From Mycoplasmatota bacterium (GTDB taxonomy: Bacteria > Bacillota_I > Bacilli_A > RF39 > UBA660), in the NCBI GenBank assembly GCA_022771205.1, contig JALFCF010000008.1:1-64000 (forward strand): 64,000 nt of DNA, written 5' to 3'. The position numbers and the translations under genes were made by a program. The notes under the pieces were generated by a model. It was not told the origin of the DNA and made no database searches. It saw nothing but the letters and a program-made list of their open reading frames with translations. This document shows, piece after piece, positions 18,352 to 26,183 of this stretch (position 1 is its first letter; each line of letters opens with the position of its first letter).

Positions 18352-18804
18352 TTAATCAGTTGAACCAAATCCTCCAAGTCGTTCTCCCGAAGCATTATCA
18401 TCATCAGTAACTAAAAATTTTTGGAAAATAACTTGACCAATAACGTCACCCTTTTTAACCTCAATATCATGATCACTACAATTAAAATAAGCAAAGTAAA
18501 AATGACCATCATTATCAGGATTACCATAATAGTCAGAATCAATCAATCCAACACTATTGGCCATCAAAAAACCCTTCTTAGGTCCGCTACTACGATTCAA
18601 CAATAAATAGCATTCATCCTCACCACAATAAGCTTTTAATCCCGTAGGAATTAATGTAGGCTTAATTCCCGGATAATATTTTGGGATAATAATATCCTCA
18701 GCCGCTTCAACATCATAACCAGCAGAATGCTTTGTCTTTCTAACAGGAATATGTATTCCTTTATCCTCATAACCTTTTACTATTTCAAAACCTCTTTGTC
18801 TCAT
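18352..18804 (-). CDS. dut: dUTP diphosphatase
   Basis: A 150-residue trimeric-type dUTPase with its five motifs in order: AGYDVEA, NRSSGPKKG, GLIDSDYYGNPDNDG (catalytic Asp region), the YFAYFNCSDHDIEVKKGDVIG strand set, and the C-terminal ERLGGFGSTD that closes over the base. The third motif is longer than usual, with an NPDND insertion. It hydrolyses dUTP to dUMP and diphosphate, keeping uracil out of DNA. The start is 2 bases after the nrdG2 stop, with GAAGGAG inside the nrdG2 end, so dNTP synthesis and dUTP clean-up are one operon. Confidence 0.92.
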   Translation of the reverse strand: MRQRGFEIVKGYEDKGIHIPVRKTKHSAGYDVEAAEDIIIPKYYPGIKPTLIPTGLKAYCGEDECYLLLNRSSGPKKGFLMANSVGLIDSDYYGNPDNDGHFYFAYFNCSDHDIEVKKGDVIGQVIFQKFLVTDDDNASGERLGGFGSTD

Positions 18805-18806
18805 AA

Positions 18807-19349
18807 TTAAATTTCTCCTTCTATAATTTTACTATTATCAATATATAATATTTTTTTATTTTTTTGTAAACTTTTAGGAACATCAATAATAGATTGATTC
18901 CTACTTCCTACATAATGAATTTTTTCATCAGCCAATTTTAAAATAAATTTACCGTCTAATAATACATCAATATGATGAAGTATAATATCTAAATTTTTAT
19001 CGTTAATCGCTTGTTGTAATAATTCATCATAGCAATAGCCGGTATAAAGCCATATCGTTTTATCAGGAAACTTAGATTTGATTTCATCAACTAATTTAGC
19101 AATTGCTTCTCGATTTTTCAAAAATAGAGGATCACCACCTGATAAGGTAACACCACTACACCAATCATGTTTTAATTCATCAAAAATTTCATTTTTAGCA
19201 GCTTCATCAAACTCCAAGCCATCATCTGGATCCCATGTAATTGCATTCTGACATCCAGGGCATCTGTGAGAACAGCCACTAACCCATAGAACAACGCGAA
19301 GACCTTCCCCATTAAGCATATCAGCTTTAGTAATATTATGGTATCTCAT
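18807..19349 (-). CDS. nrdG: Anaerobic ribonucleotide reductase activase (second copy)
   Basis: A 180-residue radical SAM activase with CxxxCxxC (CSHRCPGC), GVTLSGGDPLFL and IWLYTGYCYDELL. It begins directly after the stop of nrdD2, whose terminal AAAGGAAG serves as ribosome site, and is followed by dut. It differs from the first nrdG over most of its length apart from motifs and the C-terminal GSRNQ-I-IDVPKSL segment, shared by both, so the two reductase systems are diverged rather than a recent duplication. Confidence 0.92.
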   Translation of the reverse strand: MRYHNITKADMLNGEGLRVVLWVSGCSHRCPGCQNAITWDPDDGLEFDEAAKNEIFDELKHDWCSGVTLSGGDPLFLKNREAIAKLVDEIKSKFPDKTIWLYTGYCYDELLQQAINDKNLDIILHHIDVLLDGKFILKLADEKIHYVGSRNQSIIDVPKSLQKNKKILYIDNSKIIEGEI

Positions 19350-21482
19350 TTACATAGACTTCCTTTCAGCTATTTCTTCCATCTTTGCATTATTAAGCAT
19401 AGTATCTCCATGAACTCTGGAATATGATAAATAACCATTCATACGTTCTATTTTTGTAAGATCGGTACTACCACATTTTGGACAAACGTCCATATTTATT
19501 TCTTCATGTCCACAATGATTGCAATAAGATAATGATAAATTAACACCTTCATAAAAACCTTTATCCATTGCTCTCTCAATATAAGTAATCATAGCTTTAG
19601 TATTATAGCTCAAATTATAACGTACATATTGAATTCTTCCACCTCTAAATAAATCCCAAAATCTATCTTCTAAATCCTGTTTTTCTATTCCAGTGATATC
19701 TTCCCAAACACCACAATGAAAACTATTAGAAACATACTCACGTGAACTAACCCCTGGAATAATACCATATTTCTTTCTAAACTGCTTAATTTGTAACCCA
19801 CACAAATTTTCAGCTGGAGTACCATAAATAGCATATAAAATATTATCTTCATATTTAAACTCTGTTATCTTTTTATTAATATATTTCATAACCTCAAGAG
19901 CAAATTGTCCATCTTCTACAATACTCTTACCATTATACAAAACTTGTAATTCATTTAATGCAGTAATACCAAAAGAAGCAGTAGATGATTTCATAATAGA
20001 TTCAATTGACTCTTCTGGATCTAAATTTCCTCCATAAAAGCCACCCTGACAATATGCAAGTGGATTAGTAGAAGCCTTTCTTTTAGCCAAATAACGATAA
20101 GTTCTAATATGAATTTTACGAATCATTTCTAAATAGTAATCTAATACTTGATAAAAATCTTTCTGTTCTTCACGAGCTTTAGCTAAAATCATTGGTAAAT
20201 GTAAAGAAACAGCTCCAATGTTAAACCTTCCAACAAAAACTGGTTTATCATCAGCATCAGCAGGATCAATGCCACCTCTTTCATACCAAGGAGATAAAAA
20301 GGCACGACATCCCATAGGAGAAACAATACGTCCATACTTTTTATACATTTCAGGAACATATCCTTCACCACTTAAAGATAAATAATCTGGATACATAGTT
20401 TTTTCACTGCATTTAATAGCTGTAAGGAAACTATCACGAAGAACACCACCATCACCATGTACTTTCTTATCATATAAAAATACAAGTTTTGGAAATAAAG
20501 TTGGTCTTTTGAATCCTTTTTTCCCTTGACCTTCCCGATGAACATTAAGAATTGTTTTAGTGATCATAACTGCAAATTCATCCTGATCAATACCAAAAGA
20601 AAAAGTTACAAAAGGATAATCTCCTCTACTAGAACTAACCGTATTTAATTTATATTCAATTCCCTGATATCCTTGTTCACACTCACGTATTGTTTTTTTC
20701 CACGCATATTCGGAAGCTTCATCCTTATACTTTTCTCCCTTGATACTTAAATATTCTTGATAATACATATCGTAACTCATCTTTGCATATTTTTTTAAAA
20801 CCGTATCCACCTCAGGTACAGTAAATCCCCCATATTGCATAGCAGTAGTATTATTAATGACATCACCCATAACATTAAAAGCAGTCTGCAAAGTTTTAGG
20901 TTCCGTATACCAAATATTACTCATTTCAAAACCATTCTTTAAAAGATTAGCCATATCAAATAAACAACAGTTCATCGAATCTCTTCGATAAGCCATATCA
21001 TGAATATAAATATATCCATCTTTGCATGCTTCTATTTCATTAGCTGTTAAAAAGAATTTTTTATAAAGTTCTTTATTAAGACTATTATAAATTAAACATC
21101 TCTGTGTAGTTACCAAAGCACTATCAATATTAGCACATTCCTTATCCCCAATATAAATAATAGTTTGCGCTCTCTTATAGACTTTATCTAAAATATGAAC
21201 AATTTCTTTCTTATAATCACGATACTCTCTATAACTTTTAGCAACTAAAGGATTAATATCCTCCAAAGCTATTTCACAGCAGCTATGTAATTGCTCTACT
21301 GTAGGGTTACTAGTCTGCGTATTTAATAACTCTAATACTCTAGAAACAATTTTTTCTAATGCTTCATCAGTCAAATCTACCATAACTCGTTCAGCACTAG
21401 CAATAACCGCTTTTTTAACCCTATTAGGATCAAACTTTTCTAGATTACCATTTTTCTTAATTACCATAATATCTTTTGCCAT
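19350..21482 (-). CDS. nrdD: Anaerobic ribonucleoside-triphosphate reductase, complete (second copy)
   Basis: A 710-residue class III reductase. Features in order: ATP-cone (MVIKKNGNLEKFDPNRVKKA), MNCCLFDMANLLKNGFE, VSSSRGDYPFVTFSFG, the SPMGCRAFLSPW finger loop, a zinc ribbon (CNHCGHEEINMDVCPKCG) and an intact glycyl-radical domain (ERMNGYLSYSRVHGDTMLNN). Unlike the neighbouring copy, it keeps the radical domain in one chain. It heads the nrdD2-nrdG2-dut operon and is divergent from a Crp/Fnr-family regulator across a 114-base gap with a palindrome. Confidence 0.93.
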   Translation of the reverse strand: MAKDIMVIKKNGNLEKFDPNRVKKAVIASAERVMVDLTDEALEKIVSRVLELLNTQTSNPTVEQLHSCCEIALEDINPLVAKSYREYRDYKKEIVHILDKVYKRAQTIIYIGDKECANIDSALVTTQRCLIYNSLNKELYKKFFLTANEIEACKDGYIYIHDMAYRRDSMNCCLFDMANLLKNGFEMSNIWYTEPKTLQTAFNVMGDVINNTTAMQYGGFTVPEVDTVLKKYAKMSYDMYYQEYLSIKGEKYKDEASEYAWKKTIRECEQGYQGIEYKLNTVSSSRGDYPFVTFSFGIDQDEFAVMITKTILNVHREGQGKKGFKRPTLFPKLVFLYDKKVHGDGGVLRDSFLTAIKCSEKTMYPDYLSLSGEGYVPEMYKKYGRIVSPMGCRAFLSPWYERGGIDPADADDKPVFVGRFNIGAVSLHLPMILAKAREEQKDFYQVLDYYLEMIRKIHIRTYRYLAKRKASTNPLAYCQGGFYGGNLDPEESIESIMKSSTASFGITALNELQVLYNGKSIVEDGQFALEVMKYINKKITEFKYEDNILYAIYGTPAENLCGLQIKQFRKKYGIIPGVSSREYVSNSFHCGVWEDITGIEKQDLEDRFWDLFRGGRIQYVRYNLSYNTKAMITYIERAMDKGFYEGVNLSLSYCNHCGHEEINMDVCPKCGSTDLTKIERMNGYLSYSRVHGDTMLNNAKMEEIAERKSM

Positions 21483-21537
21483 ATTTACCTCTCCTATCCT
21501 ACAAATTCCATTCTACTCTATAAAAGAAAAAAACTAA

Positions 21538-21553
21538 TGTTGCATTTGCAACA
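21538..21553. promoter_or_regulatory. Palindromic operator between nrdD2 and the Crp/Fnr regulator
   Basis: A perfect inverted repeat TGTTGCA-TT-TGCAACA lies in the divergent intergenic region. It overlaps the -35 element of the regulator promoter, so binding there should repress that promoter, and it is 56 bases from the nrdD2 ATG. Its symmetry fits a dimeric Crp/Fnr-type protein, though the half-site differs from the classical FNR TTGAT. Autoregulation and nrd control are inference. Confidence 0.6.
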
Positions 21554-21574
21554 ATTAAAAAAATTTGTTAAAAT
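21546..21574 (+). promoter_or_regulatory. Candidate promoter of the Crp/Fnr-family gene
   Basis: TTGCAA, exactly 17 bases, TAAAAT, located 23 bases before the ATG at 21597. The -35 hexamer lies within the palindromic operator. Confidence 0.55.
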
Positions 21575-21596
21575 AAAACAGAAAGTAGTGATAAAA

Positions 21597-22223
21597 ATGT
21601 CAAAAACTCTCGATGAAACAAGAATATTGCAATTTAAAAAAAATTTGTCAAACTGTGTCAATGTAAAAAGAAAAACATTCTATAATAAAGATTTAATTCT
21701 AAGCTATACCCCTATCAAAAAAAAGATAGGATTTATTACTTATGGAAAAGCAAATATAGTAAAAACAGATAGTAATGGTAATACAACAATCATGCGTGAC
21801 TTAAAAGAAAATGATATATTTTCTAACTTATTTTTTCAAGAAACAGAAGATGAAATTTATATTATTAGTAATGAAGAAACAGAAGTGATTTTTATTGACT
21901 ACTATACAATACTAAAAAATTGTAATAAAGAATGTCCTTTTCATAATAAACTAGTATTAACATTATTCGACCTATTAATACTAGATAACAAACAACAAAA
22001 TGAAAAAATAGAACTTTTATCCAAACGTACAGTAGAAGAAAAAATACTATTTTTCTTAAAACAAAGAATGAATGAAAAAAACATATTTAAAGTTACAACC
22101 TCCTATAAAGCAATTGCTGAATATCTATTTGTAGACCGTTCAAATTTGATGCGAGAACTAAAACGCATGGAAGAAAAAGATTTAATTGAAAAAACAGAAA
22201 AAACGATTAAAATAAAATGTTAA
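21597..22223 (+). CDS. Crp/Fnr-family transcriptional regulator
   Basis: A 208-residue regulator starting at ATG 21597; the longer frame upstream would begin inside the promoter and operator. The N-terminal half is a degenerate cyclic-nucleotide-binding barrel (ITYGKANIVKTDSNGNTTIM, LKENDIFSNLFF). The C-terminal half is a Crp-type winged helix (SYKAIAEYLFVDRSNLMREL). Cys37 and the CNKEC pair around residue 105 are present, but the four-Cys N-terminal cluster of FNR is not seen. Divergent placement from nrdD2-nrdG2-dut suggests that it controls anaerobic dNTP synthesis. Confidence 0.8.
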   Translation: MSKTLDETRILQFKKNLSNCVNVKRKTFYNKDLILSYTPIKKKIGFITYGKANIVKTDSNGNTTIMRDLKENDIFSNLFFQETEDEIYIISNEETEVIFIDYYTILKNCNKECPFHNKLVLTLFDLLILDNKQQNEKIELLSKRTVEEKILFFLKQRMNEKNIFKVTTSYKAIAEYLFVDRSNLMRELKRMEEKDLIEKTEKTIKIKC

Positions 22224-22230
22224 TCGTTTT
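22200..22230 (+). terminator. Terminator of the Crp/Fnr-family gene
   Basis: Arms AAAACGATTAA / TTAATCGTTTT overlapping the stop codon, followed by a T-rich run on the plus strand. Confidence 0.85.
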
Positions 22231-22275
22231 TATTTTTCATATCTTCCATGCAGTAATATAATGAATAAAAAAAGA

Positions 22276-24432
22276 TTAGCGAGGAAGTAAACTCAAACTA
22301 ACCTTTCCTTTTTCCAAAGAAATATCATCAACATAACAATCTACAATATCACCAACGCTAACCACTTCACTTGGATGTTTAATATACTTATCAGTGAGCT
22401 TAGATATATGAGCAAGTCCATCATTATGAAGACCAATATCAATAAATACTCCAAAGTCTACTACATTACGAACAGTACCCTGCAATTTCATTCCAATAGT
22501 CAAATCTTTAATATCTAAAATATCACTTCTAAGTAATGGCTGAGGCATTTCATCTCTAGGATCTAAATTAGGCTTTTTTAAAGATAAAATAACATCTTCC
22601 AACGTATATTGATCAGTTTTTAATTTTTCTTGATAACAATTCACGTCTATTTGATTCAATCTATCAATCAAGTAACTACTACCAATATCATTGATAGTGA
22701 ACCCTAAATCTTGAAGTAATGAAATTGCCACATTATAACTTTCAGGATGAATTGCTGTTTTATCTAATGGATTTTCTCCGTCAGGAATACGTAAAAAACC
22801 AATTGCTTGTTCATAAGCTTTGTCAGTAAGTAATTTTTTATCATGAATCTCTTCACGAGATAAAATTTTACCAACCTTTTCACGATAATCAATAATTTTC
22901 TGACATGCTTTCTTAGTCAACCCAGATACATAGCTAAGCAATGAACTTGAAGCAGTATTAACATTAACACCTACACTATTAACACACTTTTCAACAACAA
23001 AATCCAAAGAACTTGAAAGTTTTTTCTGACTAACATCATGTTGATATAATCCAACTCCTATTCCTTCTGGTGGAATCTTTACAAGTTCAGCAAGTGGATC
23101 CTGAAGTCTGCGTCCAATACTTACTGCACTACGTTTTTCAATTGCTAAATCTGGAAATTCTTCTGCTGCAATAGGAGATGCACTATAAATCGATGCACCT
23201 GCTTCTGATACAATTACATATTTGCAATCTAGATTATATTCTTTTATCATATCAGCACAAAATTTTTCAGATTCACGTGAAGCAGTACCATTCCCAATTG
23301 CAATAATATCTACATGATATCGTTTAATAAGCTGTACAACTACTTCTTTTGACAAACGAATTCTATCTTCACTATTACTATTTAAAAATGGTTTAATAAC
23401 AGTAGAATCCAAATATTTACCATTCTTATCAACAATAGCCAACTTACACCCATTCACAAACCCTGGATCAAAAGCAAGAACTACTTGCTCTTTCATTGGT
23501 GGTGTCAAAAGTAAAGCTTCTAAATTCTTACCAAAATTATCAATTGCTGCTTCTTCACCTTTTTCTGATAACTCTGTACGAATTTCTCTTTCTATAGATG
23601 GTGCAATTAATCTCTTATAAGAATCATCAATTGCTTCTTTTATACTATCAACAACAAAAGATTTATCATTTTTAATTAATTTTTTCTCTAAATAAGCAAG
23701 AACTCCGTCTTTATCTACATCAATGGAAACATTTAATACTTTTTCTTTTTCTCCACGGTTTAATGCTAAAATACGATGCGGTTTAATTCCTTTAACGGGT
23801 TCATTATAATCATAATACATTTCATATACTTTCCCCTCATCTTCTGCATTCTTTTTCAACTTAGAAATAATGATACCATTCTTATAGAAATAACTACGAA
23901 TCCATTTACGATAACTAGCATTATCACTAATCCATTCAGCAATAATATATTTAGCTCCAGTAATAGCATCTTCGATAGATTTTACCTTATCATTAACAAA
24001 CTTACTAGCCATATCATCTAAATTTCCATTAATAGGAAAACTCATCATCATTTTAGCAAGAGGCTCAAGTCCCATAGCAATTGCTTCTGTTGCTTTTGTT
24101 TTTTTCTTTTCTTTATAAGGACGATATAAATCTTCAACCTCTACTAACTTAGTACAATTCATAATAGAATTTTTCAAATCATCTGTTAACATACCCTTTT
24201 CATCTATCAAGCGAATAACATCTTCTTTACGTTTTAACAAATTAACTTGATATTCATAAACCTCATTAATAGAACGAATAGTTTCCTCATCAAGAGCACC
24301 AGTTGCTTCCTTTCTATAACGAGCAATAAAGGGAACAGTATTACCTTCAGCAAGCATAGATAAAACTACTGACACCTGTTTATCAGTTATATTTAAATTA
24401 TTTGCTATTTCATTAATTATAAACTCATTCAT
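22276..24432 (-). CDS. tex: Tex-family RNA-binding transcription accessory protein
   Basis: A 718-residue Tex protein: an N-terminal helical region (IARYRKEATGALDEE), a YqgF-like RNase-H-fold domain (AFDPGFVNGCKLAIVD), helix-hairpin-helix segments (VNVNTASSSLLSYVSGL) and a C-terminal S1 domain (GTVRNVVDFGVFIDIGLHND). Length and order match the family. Tex binds nucleic acid and is associated with transcription in bacteria; its exact job is not settled. The ATG has GGAGGATGTTAG upstream. It appears to be transcribed alone. Confidence 0.92.
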   Translation of the reverse strand: MNEFIINEIANNLNITDKQVSVVLSMLAEGNTVPFIARYRKEATGALDEETIRSINEVYEYQVNLLKRKEDVIRLIDEKGMLTDDLKNSIMNCTKLVEVEDLYRPYKEKKKTKATEAIAMGLEPLAKMMMSFPINGNLDDMASKFVNDKVKSIEDAITGAKYIIAEWISDNASYRKWIRSYFYKNGIIISKLKKNAEDEGKVYEMYYDYNEPVKGIKPHRILALNRGEKEKVLNVSIDVDKDGVLAYLEKKLIKNDKSFVVDSIKEAIDDSYKRLIAPSIEREIRTELSEKGEEAAIDNFGKNLEALLLTPPMKEQVVLAFDPGFVNGCKLAIVDKNGKYLDSTVIKPFLNSNSEDRIRLSKEVVVQLIKRYHVDIIAIGNGTASRESEKFCADMIKEYNLDCKYVIVSEAGASIYSASPIAAEEFPDLAIEKRSAVSIGRRLQDPLAELVKIPPEGIGVGLYQHDVSQKKLSSSLDFVVEKCVNSVGVNVNTASSSLLSYVSGLTKKACQKIIDYREKVGKILSREEIHDKKLLTDKAYEQAIGFLRIPDGENPLDKTAIHPESYNVAISLLQDLGFTINDIGSSYLIDRLNQIDVNCYQEKLKTDQYTLEDVILSLKKPNLDPRDEMPQPLLRSDILDIKDLTIGMKLQGTVRNVVDFGVFIDIGLHNDGLAHISKLTDKYIKHPSEVVSVGDIVDCYVDDISLEKGKVSLSLLPR

Positions 24433-24486
24433 CTAACATCCTCCATCTAGCATAGCAAGACTATTTTATCATGAAAAAAAAGAAAA

Positions 24487-24505
24487 AGGAATAAAAACTA
24501 TTCCT
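24487..24505 (-). terminator. Terminator of the 3D-domain gene
   Basis: Arms AGGAATA / TATTCCT with a five-base loop overlapping the gene's stop codon, followed by T-rich sequence on the minus strand. Confidence 0.85.
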
Positions 24506-25160
24506 AATATCCATATCTTAATATTTCGAAAGTAGTATTATAAGAAACTTCGTTTTTTAAAGCTTCAGATGATGTTTGATAAAGTAAATCAAACAAATGA
24601 CTTTTACCAAAGCCAACAGCCCCACCACGATCTAAAACAATACCAATAAATTCGGACAATCTAGAATTTTTAACTCTAACAATCGTACCGTAAGGATAAG
24701 ATTTATCTCCTGCTAAAATACGAACAGAACCATAAGTAGAATCTGAATAATAAATATTTCCACTACGAACATCCAAACCACTTGCAAGAAAACCACTACA
24801 TCCTACACAATCAGGTCCATATCCACTAAGACTCCCTATCTGAGTTTCTAATACATCACTAACTTCTTCTTCAACTGGAGAAGAAACTTCTTCAGTAATA
24901 CACTCTTTTTCTTGACTATACTTTGAAACTTCTTCTTCAACACTGTTCTCTACATCATCTTGTATATTTATCAAATCATCCTGTTTTTCTTCAACAACTT
25001 GATTTTCTTTAAAATTCACAAGATCTGAACTTTTAAGTTTCTTAACATCAAGCTCAGTAGAAATTGTGATAGAATCCATACTATGAATTCCAATTCCTAT
25101 AATATAAGCAATAATTCCTACTACTAAAATAGTATTTAGAATATAACTACAAATTTTCAT
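24504..25160 (-). CDS. Membrane-anchored 3D-domain protein
   Basis: A 218-residue protein from ATG 25160 (AAGGAG 8 bases upstream). A signal-anchor helix (ILNTILVVGIIAYIIGIGIH) is followed by an acidic low-complexity stalk. A C-terminal 3D domain (named for three conserved Asp) then follows: GTIVRVKNSRLSEFIGIVLD, RGGAVGFGKSHLFDLLY. The domain is related to the MltA/Rpf catalytic barrel, so a role in peptidoglycan cleavage or spore/cell-wall remodelling is likely. One expected Asp is the VLD and another the FDLL Asp. A single strong promoter lies directly upstream. Confidence 0.8.
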   Translation of the reverse strand: MKICSYILNTILVVGIIAYIIGIGIHSMDSITISTELDVKKLKSSDLVNFKENQVVEEKQDDLINIQDDVENSVEEEVSKYSQEKECITEEVSSPVEEEVSDVLETQIGSLSGYGPDCVGCSGFLASGLDVRSGNIYYSDSTYGSVRILAGDKSYPYGTIVRVKNSRLSEFIGIVLDRGGAVGFGKSHLFDLLYQTSSEALKNEVSYNTTFEILRYGY

Positions 25161-25182
25161 AAAAAAACTCCTTGTGAATATC

Positions 25183-25211
25183 AATATATCATATTTACAA
25201 GGAATTGACAA
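25183..25211 (-). promoter_or_regulatory. Promoter of the 3D-domain gene
   Basis: Minus strand: TTGTCA, a 17-base spacer, then TATATT preceded by TG one base upstream (extended -10). It lies 23 bases before the ATG. Confidence 0.65.
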
Positions 25212-25253
25212 TAGCTTGACAAAAATTACCAATTGTAAAAAGTGTAAACAAGA

Positions 25254-26171
25254 TTATTTAATTTTACACTCGTATCCACTCATCTCCATTACTCTTTTAA
25301 CCTCTTTGTAACTATCACCCTTTTTAGCATTAGGTAACACGCCACCAGCTTCTGTAAAAGAAGCATCAACAGACATAGTATCAAAACGAGATAAATTAAA
25401 AAACTGATTCTCAATCATTTCATCATTAGATAAATCACAATCAATAGTAACTCCAGAAATAGAAACGGCATTCTGTTTTAATACATCACACTGATTTTTT
25501 CTTTGGTTTAAGTAATCTGCATTGCCTTGAATTAAAACTTTATGCTCTAAACTATTTACTTCTCCTTCACTAAAAACATACGTTTCAGTATATTGGAAGC
25601 TAATAGAATTATCATCACTTTCCATGCTACAAACCAACTTACCATTAGTAATATCTTCTACAATTTCTTCTTTATCTTCAGAGAAGAATGTATCAAACAA
25701 TTTCTGTGAATATGGTAAAAATATAATAGTTGCTAACAAAAGAACAAAAGCAATAATCAATAAAATTGGTTTAGCTGACTTTGCACCAGAACCTTGTTGA
25801 TTTTCCAAAGCATGGTAAGCACCATCATTAGATGATTTACTATCATCTAGCTCCTTAACCGTATCTTCAGGTTTCATAGCAGCTTTAGAGATAAACTGTT
25901 GTTTCATACTATGATTAGTAGAAGCAAAAGTAGCATCAGGAGAAATTCTAGGAGAATTTGCCGTCGTACCAACTACATTAGGTTTGCTTACTAGAGGAGA
26001 AATTTGTGAAGAAATATTTGTTTTTTCTACATTAATAGAATTTGAAGAATTATTCTGTGAATCGACTTCCATACCACTAGGAATATGTGGTTCTTCTAAA
26101 TTAGAAGATAACGAAGCAGTAGACAAATCAGTTGATGTTTCTAACAATTCAATGTCATCATCTTTATTCAT
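25254..26171 (-). CDS. Bitopic membrane protein with extracytoplasmic domain, paralogue of its upstream neighbour
   Basis: A 305-residue protein: about 130 residues of Ser/Asn-rich disordered cytoplasmic N-terminus, one membrane helix (residues 135-152), then about 135 extracytoplasmic residues. That outer domain matches the neighbour encoded at 26184-27641: a C-[ST]-M start, a central Cys, S-[GV]-x-x-[IV]-x-C-x-L-S-N, EAGG-x-x-PN and a final Y-x-C. No known family is recognised, though the fold resembles small lipoprotein domains of the DUF1307 type. The Cys pattern suggests disulfides. It is co-transcribed downstream of rpe and the PrkC kinase genes. Confidence 0.65.
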   Translation of the reverse strand: MNKDDDIELLETSTDLSTASLSSNLEEPHIPSGMEVDSQNNSSNSINVEKTNISSQISPLVSKPNVVGTTANSPRISPDATFASTNHSMKQQFISKAAMKPEDTVKELDDSKSSNDGAYHALENQQGSGAKSAKPILLIIAFVLLLATIIFLPYSQKLFDTFFSEDKEEIVEDITNGKLVCSMESDDNSISFQYTETYVFSEGEVNSLEHKVLIQGNADYLNQRKNQCDVLKQNAVSISGVTIDCDLSNDEMIENQFFNLSRFDTMSVDASFTEAGGVLPNAKKGDSYKEVKRVMEMSGYECKIK

Positions 26172-26183
26172 TACAACAACACC

